Shown here: positions 40,796-49,014 of the stretch, one piece after another | How positions within the stretch are numbered: the stretch's first letter is position 1 | How the letters are laid out: every line of letters begins with the position of its first letter | Assembly: GCA_021787845.1 (NCBI GenBank) | Contig: JAJYLH010000023.1 | Location: 1 to 64,000, forward strand | Length of the DNA stretch: 64,000 bases | Direction: 5' to 3' | From: Myxococcales bacterium | GTDB taxonomy: Bacteria > Myxococcota > Myxococcia > Myxococcales > JAJYLH01 | Notes under the pieces: model-generated | What the model was told of the DNA's origin: nothing | The model's database searches: none | What the model saw: only the letters and a program-made list of their open reading frames with translations | Translations under genes and position numbers: made by a program

Positions 40796-42106
40796 CCGAG
40801 ACGGCTTCTTCTTGACCGGCCTGACTGCCTTCCTTGTCGTCTTCGTCGGCGCAGATTGCGGCTTCCGCCCGGACGCTGTGGCCTTCCGGAGCTTGGTTCT
40901 TCGGGCGTCACGCCAACGCATGCGAATATCCCGAGCGTAGTACGAAAACCCGCCCGCCAGTCCATCCACCTTTTTGAAGGTAAAAAAGAGAGAATCCTCA
41001 GTTCTCTCCGAATACAGTGACAGCGGCTCCATCCTAATGATCCCCTTTTCGTCGGCCGGCGACCCGCGGACCGCTTCCACGTCGCCGTCCACCATGATGG
41101 CCGAAAAGGGAACCGCCTCGCGCAAGAAACGCAGCTCGAACTTGTTGTGTTCCTTCAAGAGCCCTTGTTCCGTGATGTGCCGAATGACTGCCTTAACTCG
41201 GCGCTTGGCATCTTCGGCGACAATACTGGTGTAGGTCGAAGTGATCTCGGCAGCATCCGGATCAACGATGGCGACCTTCACCTTCACGCCTTGCCCCAGC
41301 TTCCGCCACAACGTCGGCAGGTTGAGAACGATGCTGGCATGCCCGGTGGTAGCGTAGATCAGGATTTCTTTCTCGGCCTGCTCGTAAAGGTCGGCAGCGT
41401 GAACGCGCCCCGGATCCCCGCGGTGCTCAACACCAACCAAGCCGATCGCGGTACAGCGCGGCAGGTGCGGGCACTGGTCCACCAATACGGCCGGTCCGTT
41501 GCTTCGGCCGGCGGCCTGATGATTTGCCGGGGTTGCCAAGAGCGGCGCGGCCGGCCGTGGCTGAGCGAGTGGGCGTTCGTACACGAATTTCTCTGGGTTC
41601 ACGCCGAGCCACTCACAAAGGGCGCGCCACTCGTCGGCCGACAGCGCCCGCCCGGACTCGTCCGCAACGATGCCAACCGACAGATTGGCGTTTAGTAGGT
41701 AGATCCCACGACGGTACTCGCTCAAGAGCCGGTTCTTCGCGCAGAAGTTACTAAAGTGGGTGTTGCAAGATGACGGCTTGAGGGACTTGGCGTTCAGCTT
41801 GTCCGTCCACAAGACCAAGTCACCGAGCACGTCACGAGACACAGGCTGGACGCCATCAATATCAAAAGACTCGAGGGCGATGCGAAGGAGCAAGGAATAA
41901 CCAAGGTCGTTGATTCGGGCGTGGGGGCCAAAAATCTGTTTGACCAGCGCATAGTCCGGTGAGCTGGGCCCCGACGGATTCTCAAACTTGATCGTCAGCG
42001 GAAGCGCATCGGCATCAGCCCCCCGGGCCCTGGCCGAAAGCGTGACGTGAAACAGGCGAGTGGATGGATCGCAGACGAAGAGCACGTCGTGAGTGTCGGC
42101 CGTCAT
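40763..42106 (-). CDS. Protein with C-terminal PLD-like (DUF5919-type) sensor domain
   Basis: The 447-residue protein starts at the ATG at 42106 after GGAGGAGAGG. The N-terminal half is a globular domain with a helix-turn-helix-like stretch (VSRDVLGDLVLWTDKLNAKSLKPS). The C-terminal half (about 250-400: YEQAEKEILIYATTG...VKVKVAIVDPDAAEI...LREAVPFSAIMVDGD) resembles the phospholipase D-like fold called DUF5919, which lacks a full HKD motif and is thought to bind ligands. The end is a basic tail (KKKPSRSPVPPRPRRR). It is one of few minus-strand genes in the right half of the island. A ligand-responsive regulator or effector is possible; this is inference. Confidence 0.45.
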   Translation of the reverse strand: MTADTHDVLFVCDPSTRLFHVTLSARARGADADALPLTIKFENPSGPSSPDYALVKQIFGPHARINDLGYSLLLRIALESFDIDGVQPVSRDVLGDLVLWTDKLNAKSLKPSSCNTHFSNFCAKNRLLSEYRRGIYLLNANLSVGIVADESGRALSADEWRALCEWLGVNPEKFVYERPLAQPRPAAPLLATPANHQAAGRSNGPAVLVDQCPHLPRCTAIGLVGVEHRGDPGRVHAADLYEQAEKEILIYATTGHASIVLNLPTLWRKLGQGVKVKVAIVDPDAAEITSTYTSIVAEDAKRRVKAVIRHITEQGLLKEHNKFELRFLREAVPFSAIMVDGDVEAVRGSPADEKGIIRMEPLSLYSERTEDSLFFTFKKVDGLAGGFSYYARDIRMRWRDARRTKLRKATASGRKPQSAPTKTTRKAVRPVKKKPSRSPVPPRPRRR

Positions 42107-42580
42107 GCCTCTCCTCCCCGCGCGTGGCGCGGTCTGCGCAAGGCGTTTACGCGCTCTAAAGCGTGGTGTCAAATTCCGGTCGACACCGAGTTGACGAACG
42201 GTTCCGCGTGACAGCACCGCATAAACTAGTTGTAGAAATAATGGCGGGGAGGGTTAAGAGCAACCGCGAGATTTTCACGGTAGTCACACTGGGCACGGCC
42301 GGACGTAAATGGCGGTGTTGCTGTAAAGAAGTCTTTTACACCGGCACTCATGCCTTGACGGGGGCTCGCCGCCGCCTACACTCGGGGTCGTTCGCTGCCT
42401 GACCGTCTAGCGCGAAGAACGGACATCCACCCGAACCGCGGACGCGCTCCAACCCCGACCGCGCGCGGACGCGAAAAAGCACTGGAGTCGTCCAGTGCTT
42501 CGTCAGGAAGTGCAGGTCGGGGAAACCAGCACGGATAGCCGCGCCAACGGCGATCCATGCGTAGTCACATGGAGACACCC
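42107..42580. other. Intergenic region between divergent genes
   Basis: About 470 bases without a convincing gene. It includes an AT-richer promoter-like area near 42215-42245 and the stem-loop at 42477-42500. Small open frames exist but look like GC-driven noise. Confidence 0.4.
42477..42500 (-). terminator. Perfect stem-loop with T-run on the minus strand
   Basis: AAGCACTGGA / TCCAGTGCTT with loop GTCG forms a 10-bp perfect stem, followed on the minus strand by TTTTTCGC. It would stop minus-strand transcription before the PLD-like gene. No annotated minus-strand gene lies directly upstream. Confidence 0.55.
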
Positions 42581-42907
42581 ATGCAACAGACTCGTTTTCC
42601 CCCCGACCTGCCGGCGGCGTACGACTCGGCTTCGCGCGTCAACGGCAGGGAGCTTCAGTCAGCCGACCAAGCTCTAACCACACAGTATAGGCACGAATCC
42701 CCTACGAACGCAAGGGTTTCGCTGGGGATAAGTCCGGATTTTGGCCAAGTCAAGCGCCGTTTGCCGGAGGCGTGGCGATTCGTTTCGCCCGAGGAACGCC
42801 GCGCCACGCGCCGGTTCGTGCGGCACGTGTCCCGCACCGCGCTCACCGCTCTCTTGGCCGAGATCCGGGCCGGGGTGGCCGCGAACAGCGACGAGGAGGT
42901 GTCGTGA
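42581..42907 (+). CDS. Small hypothetical protein
   Basis: The 108-residue protein from the ATG at 42581 (MQQTRFPPDLPAAYDSASRV...) has a helical, basic C-terminal half (AWRFVSPEERRATRRFVRHVSRTALTALLAEIRAG). GGAG lies 6 bp upstream. Its stop overlaps the start of the next gene. Family not recognised. Confidence 0.45.
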   Translation: MQQTRFPPDLPAAYDSASRVNGRELQSADQALTTQYRHESPTNARVSLGISPDFGQVKRRLPEAWRFVSPEERRATRRFVRHVSRTALTALLAEIRAGVAANSDEEVS

Positions 42908-43404
42908 TGAACCTCTTTTCGGGCGTTCGGGCCTTTCTGTCGCTGGCGCCGTTGGCGATGGACGCCGGTGCCACGCCGGTCCCGGGCGTGCTGCATCCTC
43001 CTATCGGCGTGCGCGTTTTCGTGCCGGTGACCACGGCGGAGGGCGACCAGATTCCGCGCGGTGTTCTGGCCGAACTCTGGCTGGACTTGACGGCGTTCGA
43101 CCGGGAAGTCGCGGCGCGCGAGGTGCTCAGCCTGTCGCGAGATGGCGATCACCCCACGGTTCGATCGGCCATCGAGTTCGACGTTCGGACGTCGAACCTC
43201 CCGGTCCTGCTGGCCAGGCTCGGCGAGTGGAGCTCGGCCCTCAAGGTCCCTGGGCTGGTTTGGGAAACGGCGTCCGGCGATCAAGGAGTGGTCCCGGCTG
43301 CGGAGCACGGCCCCGCCGGCGTTCGCTACGAGCGCGTCGGGGAACCTCCCTACAGAACGATCCGTGACGCCTGGCCCGGCACGGCTGAGCCGTCCAGTCG
43401 CTAG
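42907..43404 (+). CDS. Hypothetical protein
   Basis: The 165-residue protein (MNLFSGVRAFLSLAPLAMDAGATPVPGVL...) starts at the ATG overlapping the preceding stop. It is mainly beta (IGVRVFVPVTTAEGDQIPRGVLAELWLDL). The first 20 residues are hydrophobic but not a typical signal. Family not recognised. A stem-loop at 43412-43452 follows directly. Confidence 0.45.
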   Translation: MNLFSGVRAFLSLAPLAMDAGATPVPGVLHPPIGVRVFVPVTTAEGDQIPRGVLAELWLDLTAFDREVAAREVLSLSRDGDHPTVRSAIEFDVRTSNLPVLLARLGEWSSALKVPGLVWETASGDQGVVPAAEHGPAGVRYERVGEPPYRTIRDAWPGTAEPSSR

Positions 43405-43411
43405 CAAGTGC

Positions 43412-43534
43412 GGCGGAAACTGACCGCCCCCGCTACGGGTCGGGTTTCCGCCCTCAACTCTCGGCCGCCATGGCGGCGGCCCAAACCACGGCGGCGAATG
43501 TTTCGCCGCCGAGCGTCCCGAACGTACATCGGGA
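43412..43534 (+). promoter_or_regulatory. Four consecutive stem-loops before the gene at 43548
   Basis: In order: GGCGGAAAC/GTTTCCGCC (43412-43452), GGCCGCC/GGCGGCC (43463-43481), a 10-bp perfect CGGCGGCGAA/TTCGCCGCCG (43489-43511) and TCCCGA/TCGGGA (43516-43534). The last ends next to the ribosome site GAAGAAGGAAG. The first may be a terminator; the others may control translation. Confidence 0.5.
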
Positions 43535-43547
43535 AGAAGGAAGACCC

Positions 43548-45515
43548 ATGAAAGCATTTCTTCCGCACGTCGAGTCCAGCACGATCCTCTTGGCCGCCCG
43601 CGATTTGCCGCCAGGAGACCGCATCATCGTGGCCCGCGTTGCGCTCGGCAGCGGCGCCGTGGACGACGTCACGAGCGAGGTCAAGCGCTCAGCCGAAGCC
43701 GAGTACGCCGCCGCTCCGGGGCCGGAGCTCCCGCGGCCGTTCTTTTTGTCACCGGACGAGAAGGCCGGCTATGACGCGGCGGTTTGGCACACCGTTCGTT
43801 CGATGAAAGCCGGCCAGCCACCGCCGCCCGTCGCCGGGACGCTGCCGGCGCTGGCTACCCGCGCGACCCGCCTCAGCCGGGAGGGCGGCAACGCCATCGG
43901 TCAGAACACCAAGCGCGTCGCCAGCGCCAAAGAGGAACTGACCGACCACGAACGGCGGGAAGAGCTCGCGCGCGCCAAGTACGAGAGCGCCGGCGCCCTC
44001 GAACAGCAATCCTTCGTTCTGCGTGTCATCGAAGTGGTCGCGACGCTCATCGAGATCGGCCTCAACGTCCTGGTCGTGAAGAGCTACCTCGGGGGCTTCT
44101 CCGGAGCAGCCGGAACGAACCGGCTGCTCCAGGTCTTCGGCATCGCGATCATGATGTCCGCCGGCAGCTATCTGGCCGGCCGGCTTATCGCCCACTTCTT
44201 CCCGGAGATTGCGAAACGCCGGTGGCTCGTGACGGTGCTCGGGGTGCTCGGCCTCCTCGGGATCGTGAGTCTCCTCTTCGCCGTGGTCGGCCTCCGGTAC
44301 GCGGCTACCGACGGCTACGGTGCCGAGAGCGCCCTGATCGGATCCTGGTCCCTGACCGTGTTGGCGGGTGCCAGCGCTGCCGCCTACCTCCTGATGATCG
44401 CCTGGATCCACAGCCGGCGGCGCGAGCTGGAGCCGGCGCTCCGGGAAGCTATCAAGCGCGAGGACGCCGCCGCCGCCAAAGGTCAGCGTCTCGGCAAGGA
44501 GCACACCAAGGCCGGTGAGGAGCTGGCGCGGGCGCAGCAAAATGCGGTCGCTCTCGAGTCGCTGGGCACGACCTTTGAAACGGCCACGCGGCTGGCGGCG
44601 GAACACGAGCGGAAGGTCGCCACCGCTATCGACCACCGCGTCAGCCGCGCCAAGAGTGTCCTCGAACTGCTGCTCCAGCTTGACCGGCCGAGTCGGGAAG
44701 CCGTGGTGTCAGAACTGTGGGAACTGGTACCGGCAACCGGCGTGCCGGGCGTCACTCCGAAGGCGCTCCTCTTGCTCATCGCCCTCCTCGGAACCCTGCC
44801 GGTTTTGCACGGCTGCACCGCGCCGACACCGGCCGTCACCGTGACGGTCTGCGACACAACCGGCGCCAGCCCCGAAAGCGTCTGCACCCATGGGATGCTC
44901 AAGCGCGCCTACTTTGCTCTTTCAACCGACCATCCGGCGGCCGAGAGCCACTTCATCGTGCTCCGGCCGAACAACTCCTACGCCACGACCAGAGTCTTGG
45001 CCGATCTGTCCCTGCCGGACGGCGACGGCGCGGCGGCGGAGGCGTTCATCGTCAAGTCGCTCGCGACCCTTGACCGCGTTGACCTCAGCGTCCATCCGAA
45101 GCGCAACGAGTCCGATCTCATCGACGCCCTCTTCGATGCCGAGGAACGGACGGCGCCCTTCCGCGCTCGCCACATCCAGCGGACCCTCCTCTTCGCGTCG
45201 GACGGCCTGACCATTAGCCCTATGTATGGCATCAACGCGGATCGAGGGCCGGTGCCGACGGGCAGCGCCGTGGTGTCGGCCCTCCGGCGGCTTGGCCTCA
45301 CGCTCGACCTCTCCGCTTTCCGGGTTGAGGTCTGCGGCTTCGGTAACGCCGGCCTGACGGCCGCGAAGGCGGCCGCCCGTGACCGGCTGTGGGAAGAGCT
45401 GATCGAAGCCTTCGGCGGTCCGATGATCAACCCGGCCCCGACGTGCGCCGACCTCTATCCGCCGCTGCCGAAGAACGTGGCCGCCGCCGTCACGCGGTTC
45501 GAGGGGAGGCAGTAG
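43548..45515 (+). CDS. Multidomain membrane protein with coiled coil and vWA-like C-terminus
   Basis: The ATG at 43548 gives 655 residues. Four membrane helices (about 158-178, 194-216, 227-250, 266-286) are followed by a long Ala/Glu/Lys-rich coiled coil (about 287-390). A hydrophobic segment then ends in a lipobox-like LPVLHGC (about 423). The C-terminal 220 residues, starting VTVTVCDTTGAS, have the rhythm of a vWA-like fold. The internal lipobox suggests fusion of a membrane protein with a former lipoprotein. It may be part of an envelope channel encoded with the small membrane protein and ATPase downstream. No family recognised. Confidence 0.5.
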   Translation: MKAFLPHVESSTILLAARDLPPGDRIIVARVALGSGAVDDVTSEVKRSAEAEYAAAPGPELPRPFFLSPDEKAGYDAAVWHTVRSMKAGQPPPPVAGTLPALATRATRLSREGGNAIGQNTKRVASAKEELTDHERREELARAKYESAGALEQQSFVLRVIEVVATLIEIGLNVLVVKSYLGGFSGAAGTNRLLQVFGIAIMMSAGSYLAGRLIAHFFPEIAKRRWLVTVLGVLGLLGIVSLLFAVVGLRYAATDGYGAESALIGSWSLTVLAGASAAAYLLMIAWIHSRRRELEPALREAIKREDAAAAKGQRLGKEHTKAGEELARAQQNAVALESLGTTFETATRLAAEHERKVATAIDHRVSRAKSVLELLLQLDRPSREAVVSELWELVPATGVPGVTPKALLLLIALLGTLPVLHGCTAPTPAVTVTVCDTTGASPESVCTHGMLKRAYFALSTDHPAAESHFIVLRPNNSYATTRVLADLSLPDGDGAAAEAFIVKSLATLDRVDLSVHPKRNESDLIDALFDAEERTAPFRARHIQRTLLFASDGLTISPMYGINADRGPVPTGSAVVSALRRLGLTLDLSAFRVEVCGFGNAGLTAAKAAARDRLWEELIEAFGGPMINPAPTCADLYPPLPKNVAAAVTRFEGRQ

Positions 45516-45809
45516 ATGCTCGCCCTCATCCTCGCCGCAATCGCGATCTTGATCATCTTCGGCCAGACCGACCTCGCGAAGCAGGTCTTCGGCAAGCTCA
45601 TCTACGTCATCGTGGTGGGCGGGGTTGTGCTCGCCGTTCTCATGGTGGCCGCTCAGTTCGTGGGGCAGCACATCGTGGCGGTCACGCTGCTCGTGCTCGG
45701 GTTGGCCGTCCCCGTCGCGCTGTTCAAGTTCGCGACCGACCGGAACAGCCTCGCGAAGCGCCGGAAGCCGAAGAAGCCCACCTCGCGCAAGCTCCGGATC
45801 GACAGGTAG
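45516..45809 (+). CDS. Small membrane protein with basic tail
   Basis: The 97-residue protein has three hydrophobic segments (LALILAAIAILIIFG, LIYVIVVGGVVLAVLMVAA, IVAVTLLVLGLAVPVALF) and a strongly basic tail (AKRRKPKKPTSRKLRIDR). It starts directly after the preceding stop and 6 bp before the ATPase gene, so all three probably form one complex. Small membrane proteins often anchor soluble coupling ATPases. Confidence 0.55.
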   Translation: MLALILAAIAILIIFGQTDLAKQVFGKLIYVIVVGGVVLAVLMVAAQFVGQHIVAVTLLVLGLAVPVALFKFATDRNSLAKRRKPKKPTSRKLRIDR

Positions 45810-45815
45810 GGCCGG

Positions 45816-47459
45816 ATGATTGACCTATCCGCCCTCGGAATCTGGCGCCACCGCCGAGGACGGGGGGCAGCAGCGCTGTCGCCTTCAGCAGAAGCGCAAG
45901 GCACCCTGCTGGGGGAGACCCCTGCCGGTGAGCGTGTGACGCTCCGGCCGCCGACCCTGGAGGCGTCGAGTAGCTCCCTGGTCTTCGGCGCGAGCGGCGT
46001 CGGCAAAAGCGTGGCGCTCGCCGCGTCGATAGTGGATGAGTACCTCGCGGCGGCGTTGCCCGGCGAGGGGGTGGTCATCGTCGACGTTAAGAACGACTTG
46101 ATAAACGGCGTCTGCTCGGCCCTTCTCGCGGCTCAGCCCGAGCGAGCTGCTGGAGCTGGTGAGGTTGCCGACAAGGTCAGGTGGATCGATCCGTTCGCCG
46201 GCGGCTTCCCCCTCAACCTCAACAAACTCCCGGCAGGAGCGGTGCCGCTCGACATCCGCGCCGGGAGCATCGCCAACCTGATCTCCACGTTATCAACGGG
46301 GACTGGCGGCCAGGCCCACCTGACCGCGGGGTCCAGACAGATCGACCTCCTCACGAACGTCCTGCTCGGTGCGTTCACGATACGCCACCCAGCAGCGCAC
46401 CCGCTCCTCGCCATCGACGCCCTCCAAATGAAAGATGGCTTGGGTTGGCTTGGGGCCAACACGACCAGCGACCGCGTCAAGCAGTTCTGCTCATCGACCG
46501 TGCTTTCGGAAGAGCTGAGAGTAAGCACTGCTGCTCGGCTCAGGGCCAGCTTCGCGGCCACGGAGGCGCTGGAGCAGATCGTGACCGCTTCTGCTTGCCT
46601 GGACTTCGACGAACTCATCAGCCCGGGGGTCACCGTCATCGTGCTCGGCGCGCCCATCGCGGGGCTCACGAGTTTGTCCGTCTTCTGGGCCAACCTTCTC
46701 GTCCGCCTCATCGCCGAGAGACTACTAGCCCGAAAGAGTAACGACCCGGCGAACCACCACGTACGTCTATGTATAGATGAAGCCCACCTTGTCGTCCCCG
46801 CGCTCCAGGATCTCGCCGAGGTCCTGATCACCACCGGCCGCTCAAGAAATCTGTCACTCGTGCTCGCCACCCAGTCGCCGGTCGGCATCGAGCACGCGGC
46901 GCCGGACTTGTGGCGGCTCCTGCTCACCAACACCCCTACCAAGATCCTTGGCCGTTTGTCGGCCCCGGATGCAGAACTGCTCAGCCGGGAACGTGCGCCC
47001 AAGCTCGGGAGTGACGCCACGGCCGGCGCGGTACGCGGCCGGCTCGTGTCCACCCTGACCTCCCTGCCCGACCGCGAGTTTATTTTACTCAAAGAGGGTT
47101 CATCGACCGCCTTCCGCTCCCGCGACGTGGACGTGGCGGGCTGGCGTGATGCGCTCGACCGACACGCCGACACCGTCCAGGCTATCCAGGAGCGCTACGC
47201 CTTACCTAAGACGACCAGCCGGCGCCTCTACCTTTCTGACCTCACCCCGCCGCCGAAGCGGCGTTCGAGCCGCGGATGGGGCCGTGGGGCGTCCGGTGTT
47301 CAGACGCCGAGCAGTACCGCTCCCGACTATCCAGGCCCGGCAGGGGCACTGCCGGGGCACCCATCCTCGGGCGCGGATGGCGAGTCAGGCTCGGCAGAAC
47401 CGTTGGCGACTGCCGCTCAGGCACCCGCGCCGAAGAAGCCGCGCTCGCGGTGGGGCTAG
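45816..47459 (+). CDS. VirD4/HerA-like coupling ATPase (second copy)
   Basis: The 547-residue protein has Walker A FGASGVGKSVALAAS (about 58-72), a motif VVIVDVKND (about 90), Walker B VRLCIDEAHLV (about 325) and VLATQSPVGIEHAA of the VirD4/TraG ATPase group. The Pro/Ser-rich C-terminus is disordered. It is distinct in sequence from the ATPase at 31602. It follows two membrane proteins and precedes a zinc-ribbon membrane protein and a replication-relaxation protein, a second transfer-like set. Confidence 0.7.
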   Translation: MIDLSALGIWRHRRGRGAAALSPSAEAQGTLLGETPAGERVTLRPPTLEASSSSLVFGASGVGKSVALAASIVDEYLAAALPGEGVVIVDVKNDLINGVCSALLAAQPERAAGAGEVADKVRWIDPFAGGFPLNLNKLPAGAVPLDIRAGSIANLISTLSTGTGGQAHLTAGSRQIDLLTNVLLGAFTIRHPAAHPLLAIDALQMKDGLGWLGANTTSDRVKQFCSSTVLSEELRVSTAARLRASFAATEALEQIVTASACLDFDELISPGVTVIVLGAPIAGLTSLSVFWANLLVRLIAERLLARKSNDPANHHVRLCIDEAHLVVPALQDLAEVLITTGRSRNLSLVLATQSPVGIEHAAPDLWRLLLTNTPTKILGRLSAPDAELLSRERAPKLGSDATAGAVRGRLVSTLTSLPDREFILLKEGSSTAFRSRDVDVAGWRDALDRHADTVQAIQERYALPKTTSRRLYLSDLTPPPKRRSSRGWGRGASGVQTPSSTAPDYPGPAGALPGHPSSGADGESGSAEPLATAAQAPAPKKPRSRWG

Positions 47460-47462
47460 ACC

Positions 47463-47822
47463 ATGCGCACCGTCATCCGCCTCATCCTGTCGTTGTCCCG
47501 CCTCCTCTTCGGCCTCCTGGTCCGGGGGATCGAGGGTCTTCTATTTGTAGCTGTTGGGCTGGTTCGCGGCGGTCGCGTCGTCCACGACGCCGTGAAGGCG
47601 TTCCCGAGCTGGTCGACCGGAGTGCTCCATTGCCCGCAGGGGCACGTGATCGAGCTGGACGACGATACGTTGTGGCGGTGCGAGGCGTGCAAGTTCCAGT
47701 GGCGCGGACGGGCGCCGTTCAGGTGCCCGAACGTCGAGTGCCCGGCACCGGACACGGCTTTCTTAGATTGCCGTATTTGTGGGGCATCAACACGAAATCC
47801 TCTTCGCTGGGGTCGGCCATGA
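47463..47822 (+). CDS. Membrane-anchored zinc-ribbon protein
   Basis: The 119-residue protein has an N-terminal hydrophobic region (VIRLILSLSRLLFGLLV and GLLFVAVGLV) and a C-terminal zinc-ribbon part with CPQGH, CEAC, CPNVEC and CRIC motifs. It starts 4 bp after the ATPase stop and overlaps the next start (ATGA). It may connect the ATPase to the membrane or to DNA. Not recognised as a named family. Confidence 0.55.
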   Translation: MRTVIRLILSLSRLLFGLLVRGIEGLLFVAVGLVRGGRVVHDAVKAFPSWSTGVLHCPQGHVIELDDDTLWRCEACKFQWRGRAPFRCPNVECPAPDTAFLDCRICGASTRNPLRWGRP

Positions 47823-48772
47823 TCCGGCGCCCCCGCCCCGGCCGCACCGAGAGGCGAAAGACAACGGCGGCGCTCCAGCTCACCGAGCGTGACCTCGCGG
47901 TCCTCACGCTGATCGGGCGGGTTCGCTACCTCTCGACGGCGCAGATCACCTGGACGTTCTTTCCGTCGGCCGACCGTGCTCTCCGTCGGCTTCGGCAGCT
48001 CTTCGACGCGAAGCTCGTCGCCTTCACCCTGCTGTCCTCAAGGCATCCGACGCTCGTGTCGCTCACGAGGCACGGCGTGGCCGAGGTTGCCAAGCGCGAA
48101 CCCGAGCTCGCCGAGTCGCTCGGCCTCGCCGGCCCGATCCGGGCGAGCGGCGTCCGCCACCACCTGATGGTCGTGGACGCCCGGCTCTACGCCGCCGAGG
48201 TGGCCCCGCTTCGGGGAGCTGAGCTCGCCCGATGGAGCAACCCCGGCGGCGGTCTCCACCGCGAGCTCGGCGTGAGCGCTTTCGGTCTGGCGCCGGACGG
48301 CCTCGCCGAGTTCCAGGCCAACACGAGCGGCGGCGACGCGCCGGAGCGGTCGATCGTCGCCGTCGAGGTAGACGCCCACACGGAGTCCGTCGGGCCGAAG
48401 GGGCCGCTCGCGAAGAAGGCCGAACGGTACGCGCGGCTCGCTGACGCCGATGAGGTGGACGCGCTCTGGATCGTCGCGACCGGTGGGGCGGAGCGACTCC
48501 GCGCGATCGAGGGCGTGTTCGACGCCGCGGGTCTCGGCGAGTGGTCGCGGGTCATCGCCCACGCACACGTCACGGAGAGGCCGGTCCGCGATCTGCCGAC
48601 GCGGGCGGCGGCAGGATACGGGGTCGGACAAGCCGACCCTAGAAATCCACTTACGCCGGAGCACCGCAACCAGCGTGATTTGCGGGGTTTCGGAGATCGT
48701 GGCCCACCGGCGATCGGAGGGGTCGATTGGGGGGTCAGCGGCTGGGGTACCGGTTGGAGGCAGGGCCGATGA
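47819..48772 (+). CDS. Replication-relaxation family protein (second copy)
   Basis: The 317-residue protein from the ATG at 47819 has a winged-helix domain (LQLTERDLAVLTLIGRVRYLSTAQI...) followed by an alpha/beta core (RSIVAVEVDAHTESVGPKGPLAKKAERYARL) like the protein at 30527. The end is Gly/Trp-rich. It overlaps the zinc-ribbon gene and the excisionase gene by 4 bp each, so the set 45516-49014 is a tight operon running into the integrase. Predicted role: DNA processing at origin or att. Confidence 0.7.
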   Translation: MIRRPRPGRTERRKTTAALQLTERDLAVLTLIGRVRYLSTAQITWTFFPSADRALRRLRQLFDAKLVAFTLLSSRHPTLVSLTRHGVAEVAKREPELAESLGLAGPIRASGVRHHLMVVDARLYAAEVAPLRGAELARWSNPGGGLHRELGVSAFGLAPDGLAEFQANTSGGDAPERSIVAVEVDAHTESVGPKGPLAKKAERYARLADADEVDALWIVATGGAERLRAIEGVFDAAGLGEWSRVIAHAHVTERPVRDLPTRAAAGYGVGQADPRNPLTPEHRNQRDLRGFGDRGPPAIGGVDWGVSGWGTGWRQGR

Positions 48773-49014
48773 CCTTCGACGAGACGAACACGACGCCGAG
48801 GGGAAGTGAGACCGTGCCAGTCTCGCCGCTCCAAATGCTCACCGTCGACGAGGTCGCGGTCATCCTCCGCAAGACGCGGAAGGCGACCTACGCGATGATC
48901 GAGCGTGGGCAGCTCCCCGGCATCGTGCGCCTCGGCCGGTCGGTCCGAGTGCGTCAGTCCGCCCTGCTAGACTTCCTATCCGGGCGTGCGCCGTCGCCGA
49001 GAGGTCGGCGATGA
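48769..49014 (+). CDS. Excisionase-like helix-turn-helix protein
   Basis: The 81-residue protein from the ATG at 48769 has a MerR-type HTH_17 domain (MLTVDEVAVILRKTRKATYAMIERGQLPGIVRLGRSVRV), the usual form of excisionases on integrative elements. It overlaps the preceding stop and the integrase start by 4 bp each. It should direct the integrase toward excision and probably links excision to expression of the upstream transfer-like genes. Confidence 0.8.
   Translation: MTFDETNTTPRGSETVPVSPLQMLTVDEVAVILRKTRKATYAMIERGQLPGIVRLGRSVRVRQSALLDFLSGRAPSPRGRR

Noticed and set aside
42348-42578. A minus-strand protein between the PLD-like gene and the next operon
   Set aside because: No ribosome site, and the frame runs through the terminator stem-loop at 42477-42500.
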